Shown here: piece by piece, positions 57,078 through 64,000 of the stretch | Numbering within the stretch: the first letter of the stretch is position 1 | Layout of the letters: the number at the start of each line of letters is the position of its first letter | Source of the DNA: UBA6623 sp965238125 | GTDB lineage: Bacteria; Acidobacteriota; Terriglobia; Bryobacterales; UBA6623 | Assembly (NCBI GenBank): GCA_965238125.1 | Contig: OZ250179.1 | Span: forward strand, 6,510,001 to 6,574,000 | Length of the DNA stretch: 64,000 nucleotides | Reading direction: 5' to 3' | Made by a program: the position numbers and the translations under genes | The notes under the pieces: model-generated | Seen by the model: only the letters and a program-made list of their open reading frames with translations | What the model was told of the DNA's origin: nothing | Database searches by the model: none

Positions 57078-59294
57078 TCAATGGGCAAGCAGCCCCTCCG
57101 GCCCCTGGACAAAGTCGTTGAGGTACCGGATCTGCTCCACCAAGAAATCGAAATTTGCGAACGCCTTGTGGCTCGCGCGGGCCCAGTAAACGCGTCCTTC
57201 CTTGTCGATGAGCACGGTCGCGGGGATGGGCTTCTCCTCGAAGTCGTCGTAGGCTTTGAAACGCTTGGCCGCATCAAGGTCGCGGTCGGCGAGGATCGCC
57301 GGCCCCGGCGCCTGTTCGCCGAGAGTCTCGGCAAGCTCCGTTGTCCGACCGCTGCTTACAACGACCACGGTTTCCAGCTTCTCGAACTCGTCCTTGCGGC
57401 CCGCCAGTTGCTTAAACTGCTGCGAGCAATCGGCGCACTCCTTGCCGGGGTGAAACACCAGGACAACGTTCTTCCCTCGATAGGACTGTAGCTCGACGGA
57501 TTGGCCGCCGCTGTCAAGGAAGCCGACCTCCGGCGCCGGGTTTGGACGCCACCGGTCCGACCCAAGATGCTGTTGCGAAACGCTGCTATACCGCCGCTGC
57601 TCTTGTTTGCCGGCGTCTTTTAGCTCTTCGGTTAAACCGAACTTCCGTGCCGCGACCTTGGCACGATCATGCTCGGCCAACCCGGGCTCGGCGTCGGACC
57701 ACACGAATAACAACCGCGAGTAGGCCTCTTGAGCCTCTTCACGCTGCCCGAGGGCGACGTGCGCCTCCACCAATCCGGCCCAGGCGAACCCGTCGTTCGG
57801 TACGATCTCCAAGGTCTTTTCGAATGCTTTGACCGCGAGGGCCGGGCTCCCATTTTCGAGATAGACCCTGCCCAGAACGTTGTAGAGAACACGAGGATGG
57901 CCCGGCGGGTCGTTGCGTCGCTCACGTAGTTTGCCCTCGCGATCCGCGGCTTCGCCGAGCGCGGTCAGACCCTCGAGTGTCTTGCCGCCGGCCAGCAGCA
58001 GCAGCGCTCTGATCTCCAGCGCTTGAATCCCATGGGTTTGCCGCAGCTGTCTATTCTCGGCGATCTCTTTCGCGAGGTCGGTATGCTGTTCGGCGCTCCT
58101 CTCGGCGGAGTGCCGGTCTCCCAGCCCAAGGTGAGCCAACGTCTCCGCGTACTTACGGGGAAACTTGAGCGCATTATCGTCGTTCCCGGGCAACCAATCG
58201 AGACCGAGAATTTCTTCCCAGCGCTCGAATTTCACGAGCGTCAAAAGCAGGGTCAGCACCCCGTTTCCCCGGAGACTCCTTCGCGTCCGGGACGTCTTCT
58301 CGATCGCCGGCGCCGCCAGCAAATCTTTCGCGCCTCGGATGGCGGCTTCGGGCATCCCCAGTTGCCCTTGAAGGTAGCTCAGGTAGGTGCGGTTGTGGAC
58401 GTAATTCCATGAGTCGAAGGGCATCATATTGTGGTCGCGCTGGTAGGCCAGCTCGACGCGGTTAGCGGCATCCATCTCGATCGCGGCGCTGTGCCACATT
58501 CCGATGCCGCTGAACGCATGCCCCGGCATGTGCCGTGTATGCCCTGATTGCCTTGTGATTCCCGGGAGTCGACGCGAACTGTCGAGAATATACTCGGACT
58601 GACGGTCTTTGTAGTTATGAATGCGGTAATGATGAGCACCGGGATGGTCCGGTTCGGCTTCGATGACCTGTTGAAGCAGTAACTCCGCGGCATAACGACC
58701 CTTGGTTTCGCCCCAATAGAGAGCCTTGGCCTCGACATCATCGGGGTAGGTGAGAATGATGTTTTCCAAGTGTCTACTGAACTCAGCCGTCTTACGGGCT
58801 CGCTCTTCTTCGTCCGCATCGGGCGGCAGCGGACGGGAACGCTCGGCCCAGGCTTCGATGTACAGTCGTTCCCGTTCGCTGACTCCGTCCTTCCGTTTCG
58901 ATGCTTCCCGCAGCAATTCTCGCTGAAGTTCGGGAGGGACTCCCGGCAGAGTGGCCAGAGCCCAGTAGCCCATCGCGAACTCGGGATCCAGTTTCAAACA
59001 CCAGCGAAAGGATCGCTTCGCTTCAAACCACCAGAAGGAATGTTTTAGGGCAACGCCTTGATCAAACCATCGCTGCACTGCGGGATGCGATGAGGTGATC
59101 GGAAAGTGAGCTTTTCCGATTCCCTCCATCTCCCAGGGCTTTCCGTAGGGCCCGCCCTCCATTACTTTTCGGAGCAGTTTGGTCGTAGCGGAGGGAGCGC
59201 TCCCGGACTCTTTCCGAGATTCGATATGATCAGCCGCGTTCAAAGCGGCCCAGACAAGAAAACCCGTCAAGCATAGTCCCGCGATTTGTCTCAT
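57078..59294 (-). CDS. TPR-repeat protein with C-terminal redoxin (AhpC/TSA) domain
   Basis: A secreted protein of 738 residues with a signal peptide (QIAGLCLTGFLVWAALNAAD). A helical, TPR-like region covers about residues 50-580: ALKHSFWWFEAKRSFRWCLK, DPGAHHYRIHNYKD-like helices, VYLENGSPALAVKAFEKTLE and WAGLVEAHVALGQREEAQEA. The histidine-rich HTRHMPGHAFSGIGMWHSAA lies near residue 245. A thioredoxin-fold domain near 600-735 begins APEVGFLDSGGQSVELQSYR and has the redox-active FHPGKECADCSQQFKQLAGR (CxxC) and PIPATVLIDKEGRVYWARAS. GGGAGG lies five bases before the ATG. It may protect or sense thiol state outside the cytoplasm. Confidence 0.87.
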   Translation of the reverse strand: MRQIAGLCLTGFLVWAALNAADHIESRKESGSAPSATTKLLRKVMEGGPYGKPWEMEGIGKAHFPITSSHPAVQRWFDQGVALKHSFWWFEAKRSFRWCLKLDPEFAMGYWALATLPGVPPELQRELLREASKRKDGVSERERLYIEAWAERSRPLPPDADEEERARKTAEFSRHLENIILTYPDDVEAKALYWGETKGRYAAELLLQQVIEAEPDHPGAHHYRIHNYKDRQSEYILDSSRRLPGITRQSGHTRHMPGHAFSGIGMWHSAAIEMDAANRVELAYQRDHNMMPFDSWNYVHNRTYLSYLQGQLGMPEAAIRGAKDLLAAPAIEKTSRTRRSLRGNGVLTLLLTLVKFERWEEILGLDWLPGNDDNALKFPRKYAETLAHLGLGDRHSAERSAEQHTDLAKEIAENRQLRQTHGIQALEIRALLLLAGGKTLEGLTALGEAADREGKLRERRNDPPGHPRVLYNVLGRVYLENGSPALAVKAFEKTLEIVPNDGFAWAGLVEAHVALGQREEAQEAYSRLLFVWSDAEPGLAEHDRAKVAARKFGLTEELKDAGKQEQRRYSSVSQQHLGSDRWRPNPAPEVGFLDSGGQSVELQSYRGKNVVLVFHPGKECADCSQQFKQLAGRKDEFEKLETVVVVSSGRTTELAETLGEQAPGPAILADRDLDAAKRFKAYDDFEEKPIPATVLIDKEGRVYWARASHKAFANFDFLVEQIRYLNDFVQGPEGLLAH

Positions 59295-59532
59295 CGGAAC
59301 CTCCCATGGTTGAAAACGGTCTTCGATCCTACAGGATATTCGGGGAAAGAAACGACTTTCGCTCCCGGGCGAACGTCTCCCAGTCTAACGGAACCGCCCG
59401 ATTTCGGTGGGACGCGAACGCAGCGGGTGTGGGTTTGGCGGGGTTAGGCGATTATGCACGGCGATTGCCGACGGGGCAGGTCGGCATACGTACATCAAAC
59501 TAGGCTCCGGGGCGGGGCCGGCGCGCCGCTTG

Positions 59533-60378
59533 TTACCCGCCTGATTTGAGGAAAGCGATGAGGGCGTCGAGCTCGTCGGCCGAATACATTTCGCCGTAAC
59601 CGGCGGGCATGGCACTCCTCGGCCGGTCGGCGACGCTCTTGATCTGATCCCTATAGAACGTGCGGAGCGGAGCCGGCAGAGTCGCGGTGTCGTAGAGCTG
59701 TATGCGCTCTTCGTCGCGGTGTTTTTGGATTCCCGCGATCATCTTCCCGTCGGTCGCCACGACAACCGTCTGCTCGAACCCGTTCGCGATCGAGGCGCTG
59801 GGGTCCGTGATATCGCGACGCAGATCCGCCGCCGATTTCTTCGAGGCCGCCGCCGTCAACTCCGGCCCAATAACCGCCCCTTGCGAGCCGATGCGATGGC
59901 ACATCGCGCAGCGCTTTTCGTTTGTCAAATCAAAGAAAAGGGACCGCCCGCGTTTTGCCTCGGCGGAAAGCTCGCTTGCCGCTGTTTGTTCGTCGATTTC
60001 CAACTTGCCCGAGGCTGGCTCGAACTCGCCCGTCCCCAAGCTGATGACGTAGGCGGTGACCGCCCAAATCTCCTCGCGGCTCAAAATCGCGCTCCACCCC
60101 GGCATGGTCGTGTCGGGAATGCCGTCGTGAATCACGTTGAAAAGCGCGGTCGAATTCCAATGGCGGGTCTTGAGCCGCGGGCCGCGACCGGCCGCACCCT
60201 GCGAACCGTGGCAATAGCCGACGGCGCAGTTCTTGGCGAAAAGAGGCGCTCCCAATCCGATGAACTCGGCGTCTCTCAGATCGATGGTTTTCGTCTCGCC
60301 CGGCGACTCCGCCGCGCCGCACAAAACCACAAACGCACCGACCACGGCCGGCAAAAAGCGTCCTCGAAACTTCATCAT
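59533..60378 (-). CDS. Di-haem c-type cytochrome with CX4CH motif
   Basis: An exported cytochrome of about 281 residues with a signal (RFLPAVVGAFVVLCGAAESP). The first haem site reads NCAVGYCHGSQGAAGRGPRL, with four residues between the cysteines instead of two; the axial methionine is probably in TTMPGWSAI. The second is CAMCH (EKRCAMCHRIGSQGAVIGPE), with AMPAGYGEMYSADELDALIA providing a distal methionine. The start ATGATG overlaps the PQQ gene's TGA stop (60375-60377), so the two are coupled. It is the probable electron acceptor of that dehydrogenase. Confidence 0.88.
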   Translation of the reverse strand: MMKFRGRFLPAVVGAFVVLCGAAESPGETKTIDLRDAEFIGLGAPLFAKNCAVGYCHGSQGAAGRGPRLKTRHWNSTALFNVIHDGIPDTTMPGWSAILSREEIWAVTAYVISLGTGEFEPASGKLEIDEQTAASELSAEAKRGRSLFFDLTNEKRCAMCHRIGSQGAVIGPELTAAASKKSAADLRRDITDPSASIANGFEQTVVVATDGKMIAGIQKHRDEERIQLYDTATLPAPLRTFYRDQIKSVADRPRSAMPAGYGEMYSADELDALIAFLKSGG

Positions 60379-62099
60379 TCTGAACCCGCCTCGGCGGAAT
60401 CTTCGAAATCCGCCAGTGCAAAGACGAACAGCGTCGCGCCGCTTTGGAAAAACTCCGTCTCGGGCCACAGTTGCGGCAACAGCCCGGCCACGGCTGATCC
60501 CCAACCGCTCGGCGTGGCGACGTATTGCCTGCCGTCAACCGAGTAGGTGATCGGCGAGCCGCGATGTCCCGAGCCGGTTTGGAACGACCACAACTCCTTC
60601 CCGGTCTCGGTATCGAACGCGAGAAATCGCCCCTTCGCGTCACCGGTGAAAAGCAGATCCCCGGCCGTGGCAAGCTGTGACGCCAGCAAGGGGTACTTCG
60701 ATTTGTAGCGCCAGTGACGCTCGCCCGTAATCGGGTCGTAAGCGCCGAGGTGCGAATGGGCCTCTCCTTTCGGCGGCGGCACGAGCTTGAACTCGCCGCC
60801 GAAGAAGCTCATCCCCTCGCGGGCTTCCTCGCGAAAGGCGGTGACTTGCTGGCACCATTCGAAACCGGTCGAATACAACCAACCGGTCTTGGGACTGTAG
60901 GCGGCATGATTCCAACTACGCCCGCCGGCGATCGACGGACACAGCATTTTCATCTCGCCGACGATCGGCTCGTTGCGGCCGATCAGTTTACCGTTTTCGT
61001 CGATGCCCTCGATCCAATTCGAATTTTCGACCAACGGCCAAGCATTGATGAACTCCCCGCTGGCACGGTCGAGAACCCAGACATAGCCGCTCTTGTGCGG
61101 CGTGACGATCAGCTTGCGCTTGTCGCCCTGATACATCAAATCCAGCAGGACCAACTCATAGGCCGAGTCGAAATCCCAAACGTCGTGAGGTACCTGCTGG
61201 TAATGCCAAACCGGCTTGCCTGTATCGGGGTTGAGCGCGACCGTGGAATCGGTATAAAGGTTGTCGCCCTCGCGGTCTTCTCCGTAAAAATCGGCCGCCG
61301 GGTTGCCGACGCCCCAATAGAGCAAGTCGAGCTCGGGATCATACGAGCCGGTCAACCAGGTTGAGCCGCCGCCGTATTTCCAACTGTCGCCCTTCCAGGT
61401 CTCGTGGCCGGGTTCGCCGGGGCCTGGAATCGTCCAAAAGCGCCATGCGTGGCGTCCCGTCTCGGCCTCGAAAGCATTCAAGTAGCCGCGGTGGCCCGAG
61501 TCACCGGCGGTGACGCCGATGATGACTTTGTCTTTCACCAAGAGCGGCGCGCCGGTTATGCTGCAGCCGCACTGGCCGGCGTCCTCGATCTCGACCTTCC
61601 AGACTTCGCGCCCTGTTTTGGCGTCGAGCGCGACCATGTAGTTGTCGACCGTTCCCATGAAGACCAGGCCGCGGCCGATCGCGACGCCGCGGTTCCAGGT
61701 GCCGTAGATGGCCGGAAAGGCTCCGGGTTTGGGGTGATAGTACTGCCAGATCTTTTCACCGCTGACGGCGTCGAGCGCAAACACGCGGTTCCGAGAACCG
61801 GTGAGATACATTACCCCGTCGACAACGATCGGGGTCGCTTGCAGCCCGCCGTCGACAACGCCGGTCTGAAACGACCAGACGGGAATCAGTTTCTTGATGT
61901 TGCCGCGATCGATTTGGTCGAGCTTGCTGTAACGCCAAGCTTCGTACGTTCCGTTGTAGGTGAGCCAGTTCTCGGGCTCGCTCGCTGCTTGGTTCAGGCG
62001 CTCGGGCGTAACCTCGCCGGCGTGGAGCAAGACGCAAGCCGAGAGCACAACGAGAGTAATGAGCAAGATCGTGGACATCGACCGGGAAGCACGTTGCAA
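60375..62099 (-). CDS. PQQ-dependent alcohol dehydrogenase-like quinoprotein
   Basis: A periplasmic eight-bladed quinoprotein of 574 residues, with signal MSTILLITLVVLSACVLLHA. Propeller tryptophan-docking motifs include YLTGSRNRVFALDAVSGEKI, MVALDAKTGREVWKVEIEDA and FLAFDTETGKELWSFQTGSG. The active-site disulfide region is GQCGCS (not a vicinal CC pair). The catalytic aspartate region is VPHDVWDFDSAYELVLLDLM; the second Asp two residues on resembles the extra ligand of lanthanide-dependent enzymes. TTG at 62099 has AGGAG about eight bases upstream. It is upstream of, and overlaps, the cytochrome gene. Confidence 0.88.
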   Translation of the reverse strand: MQRASRSMSTILLITLVVLSACVLLHAGEVTPERLNQAASEPENWLTYNGTYEAWRYSKLDQIDRGNIKKLIPVWSFQTGVVDGGLQATPIVVDGVMYLTGSRNRVFALDAVSGEKIWQYYHPKPGAFPAIYGTWNRGVAIGRGLVFMGTVDNYMVALDAKTGREVWKVEIEDAGQCGCSITGAPLLVKDKVIIGVTAGDSGHRGYLNAFEAETGRHAWRFWTIPGPGEPGHETWKGDSWKYGGGSTWLTGSYDPELDLLYWGVGNPAADFYGEDREGDNLYTDSTVALNPDTGKPVWHYQQVPHDVWDFDSAYELVLLDLMYQGDKRKLIVTPHKSGYVWVLDRASGEFINAWPLVENSNWIEGIDENGKLIGRNEPIVGEMKMLCPSIAGGRSWNHAAYSPKTGWLYSTGFEWCQQVTAFREEAREGMSFFGGEFKLVPPPKGEAHSHLGAYDPITGERHWRYKSKYPLLASQLATAGDLLFTGDAKGRFLAFDTETGKELWSFQTGSGHRGSPITYSVDGRQYVATPSGWGSAVAGLLPQLWPETEFFQSGATLFVFALADFEDSAEAGSE

Positions 62100-62358
62100 A
62101 GGGTTCTCCTGACGGCGGACAAGAATGAAGGGCGCGCTGCTCGGACGGTAACTCGGTAGGCCGACCCTCGGTTCTTCGGTTCTATTGTAGACCCGGGACG
62201 CCGAATCGATTTCGCGCGGGGGCTTACTTGGCCGCCCGGCATGCTCCTCTCCAGCTTCTCCGACACGGTGGCCGCCTTATGCAAAATCCGCGGCTTACCA
62301 CCACCCCACGAACCTCCGACCCCGTCATCAAGAGGTCAGCAATGCCCCCTCGCCGCCT
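62100..62358. other. Intergenic region between the PQQ gene and pntB
   Basis: No gene is supported in these 259 bases. Promoter hexamers of the minus-strand PQQ operon were looked for but none is convincing. Confidence 0.4.
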
Positions 62359-63750
62359 CTACGCCGGATCCAGTTCGTCGACCCCGACGACGAGATCACG
62401 CATGACCTGTTTGCCGTCGCCGAAGAGCATCAACGTATTCGGGGCCGCGAAAAGCTTATTGGGAATGCCGGCGAAACCCGGGCTCAGACTGCGCTTGACG
62501 ACCATCACGGTACGGGCCTTGTTGACATCGAGAATGGGCATGCCGAAGATCGGGCTGCTGGCGTCGTCTCGCGCGGCCGGGTTGACGACGTCGTTGGCCC
62601 CGAGCACGATCACGACGTCGGTTTCCGGAAAGGTCGGGTTGATCTGATCCATGTCGTAAAGCTCGTCGTAGGGCACGCCGGCCTCGGCCAGCAGGACGTT
62701 CATATGGCCCGGCATACGTCCGGCGACCGGATGAATGCCGTATCGCACCTTGACCTTGCGGCCGGTCAGCAGATCGGCCAATTCCCGGACATCGTGCTGC
62801 GCCTGCGCCACCGCCATGCCGTAGCCGGGGACGATCGTGACACTGCGGGCCGTCTCGAGGATCATGGCGGCTTCCTCGGCCGAGGCACTCTTCACGCGGC
62901 CTTGATAGACGTCTTCCGCTCCGGCAACGACGGCGGCCCTGTCGCCGAGATTCCCCGCCAGCACGTCCATCAGCGATCGATTCATCGCCCGGCACATGAT
63001 GCGGGTGAGAATGAAGCCCGAGGCGCCGACCAGCGACCCGCTGATGATCAGGACGTTGTTGTTGAGCACGAACCCGGTGGCTGCCGCCGCCAGCCCGGAG
63101 CAGGAGTTCAGCAGAGCGATCACGACCGGCATGTCCGCCCCGCCAACCGGCAGCGTAAAACCGATCCCGTAAGCGCAGGCCAAGGCCAGCGCGGCCCAAA
63201 GAGCCCACTCGGCCCCCGGGTTTACGACCAAGTAGGCCGCGGCGGCGACCGAACCGCCCGCCGAGATCAGGCCGCCGGCCCTAGGCAGGCGCCCGCGAGC
63301 CTGCATCTTGACCAACTCCTGGAGCTTGAGCCAAGCGACCAAGCTGCCGGTCAGGGTGGCGCCCCCGATCAGAGCGCTGACGCCGCCGGCGGCGTAGAGC
63401 TGCACCGCCGGCACGTCCGGCAGCGTCTCGGGAGTCAGCATGGCGCTCGCGGCCACCAGCGCCGACGCGCCTCCGCCGAAACCGTTGAAGACCGCGACCA
63501 GCTCCGGCATCGCCGTCAACGGAACCTTTGTCGCGGCGACGATGCCGATCAGCGCACCCAGCAAGACGCCGCCGAGAATCCATTCAAAGCGAACAATGTG
63601 GCGGTCCAGCAGCGTGGCCGCCACCGCAATCAGCATCCCGAGCGCCGCCAGCGTATTGCCGCGCGCCGCCGTACGCGGCGAGGTCAGGCCCTTGAGTCCG
63701 ACGATGAAAAGGACCGAAGCAACCAAGTACGCGATGTTGATCCACTGCAT
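62359..63750 (-). CDS. pntB: NAD(P) transhydrogenase subunit beta
   Basis: PntB forms the proton channel and NADP-binding domain of the energy-linked transhydrogenase. The 463-residue protein has a membrane part (WINIAYLVASVLFIVGLKGL, ILGGVLLGALIGIVAATKVP, MPELVAVFNGFGGGASALVA) and a C-terminal NADP domain from about residue 285: VTIVPGYGMAVAQAQHDVRE, LTGRKVKVRYGIHPVAGRMP, GHMNVLLAEAGVPYDELYDM, VVIVLGANDVVNPAARDD and VDVNKARTVMVVKRSLSPGF-like sequence. The length is typical. It lies 24 bases after the preceding pntA2-type gene in the same direction. Confidence 0.94.
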   Translation of the reverse strand: MQWINIAYLVASVLFIVGLKGLTSPRTAARGNTLAALGMLIAVAATLLDRHIVRFEWILGGVLLGALIGIVAATKVPLTAMPELVAVFNGFGGGASALVAASAMLTPETLPDVPAVQLYAAGGVSALIGGATLTGSLVAWLKLQELVKMQARGRLPRAGGLISAGGSVAAAAYLVVNPGAEWALWAALALACAYGIGFTLPVGGADMPVVIALLNSCSGLAAAATGFVLNNNVLIISGSLVGASGFILTRIMCRAMNRSLMDVLAGNLGDRAAVVAGAEDVYQGRVKSASAEEAAMILETARSVTIVPGYGMAVAQAQHDVRELADLLTGRKVKVRYGIHPVAGRMPGHMNVLLAEAGVPYDELYDMDQINPTFPETDVVIVLGANDVVNPAARDDASSPIFGMPILDVNKARTVMVVKRSLSPGFAGIPNKLFAAPNTLMLFGDGKQVMRDLVVGVDELDPA

Positions 63751-63774
63751 ATCGAACCGCGCGAACCGCTCCTG

Positions 63775-64000
63775 CTAGTCTTTCCGCTTAAACATCGAGA
63801 GCATTCGGTGGGTGACCAGGAATCCGCCGACCACGTTGACCGTCGCCAAGACCACGGCCCCGACCCCGAGCAGAGTCGCGACGACTGCTTGGTCGGCCCC
63901 GGCGGCGATCATCGCGCCGACCAGCGTAATGCCCGAGATCGCGTTCGCCCCCGACATCAGCGGCGTGTGCAGCGTCGGCGGAACCTTTGTGATGATCTCG
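63775..64000 (-). CDS. pntAB: NAD(P) transhydrogenase alpha subunit, membrane part (3' portion, runs off window)
   Basis: The frame enters from beyond base 64000 and reads IITKVPPTLHTPLMSGANAI, SGITLVGAMIAAGADQAVVA, TLLGVGAVVLATVNVVGGFL and ends VTHRMLSMFKRKD. This is the C-terminal membrane segment of PntA, encoded as a separate short subunit (PntAB/PntA2) in many bacteria. Whether it is separate or fused to the NAD-binding part cannot be seen. The stop lies 24 bases before pntB. Confidence 0.9.
   Translation of the reverse strand, partial: EIITKVPPTLHTPLMSGANAISGITLVGAMIAAGADQAVVATLLGVGAVVLATVNVVGGFLVTHRMLSMFKRKD

Overview
The window looks like a GC-rich chromosome segment of an Acidobacteriota member. 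This is inferred from an Oar-type TonB-dependent receptor with an N-terminal carboxypeptidase-regulatory domain, two serine/threonine kinases fused to PD40/TolB propellers, a winged-helix regulator next to one of them, a quinoprotein/cytochrome c pair with a CX4CH haem motif, and a DUF1501 protein. No 16S rRNA gene is present, so the phylum is an inference.

Layout. 1-3207 is the alpha operon (rpmJ end, rpsM, rpsK, rpsD, rpoA, rplQ), followed by a parvulin lipoprotein. 4377-7872 holds the ergothioneine pair egtB-egtD, bracketed by two copies of an intergenic repeat. A large TonB-dependent receptor, two related small membrane proteins, tRNA-Asp and accA follow. A kinase-propeller gene with a late frameshift has an intact IS630 element directly upstream. 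Next come tRNA-Ala, an unknown polytopic membrane protein, an epimerase-like protein, a D-threonine aldolase-type PLP protein, an AtoE-type carrier and an EamA transporter. 25319-28391 is a tightly packed coenzyme F420 operon (npdG, cofD, cofC, cofE). A frameshifted membrane gene, a nitrilase and a DUF1501 protein lead to a second kinase-propeller gene that carries two frameshifts and a nonsense codon.

35464-41861 is a mobile-element island: an IS1380-type element, an FkbM methyltransferase, a sulfatase remnant, and an IS630-type element split by an IS1595-type transposon. The transposon has 24-bp perfect ends, an 8-bp target duplication and two non-transposase genes.

41987-64000 carries a zincin-like secreted protein, an NHL lipoprotein, an esterase remnant, a Uma2 nuclease, nadB, a methyltransferase/flavoprotein pair, and a heptose-like cassette (HAD, DHS-like, PfkB, SIS). 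It continues with an ArsC/Spx-like gene that has an in-frame TGA at the catalytic cysteine followed by a SECIS-like hairpin, a sigma/anti-sigma pair, nadC, galU, an NfeD-like protein, a TPR-redoxin protein, a cytochrome c/PQQ dehydrogenase pair and pntB/pntA2.

Most notable: the candidate selenocysteine ArsC-like protein (52371-52703), the nested transposon with passenger genes (39246-41465), and the DHS-like gene in the sugar-phosphate cassette (49631-50599). The window has no selA, selB, selD or tRNA-Sec, so selenocysteine use cannot be confirmed here.
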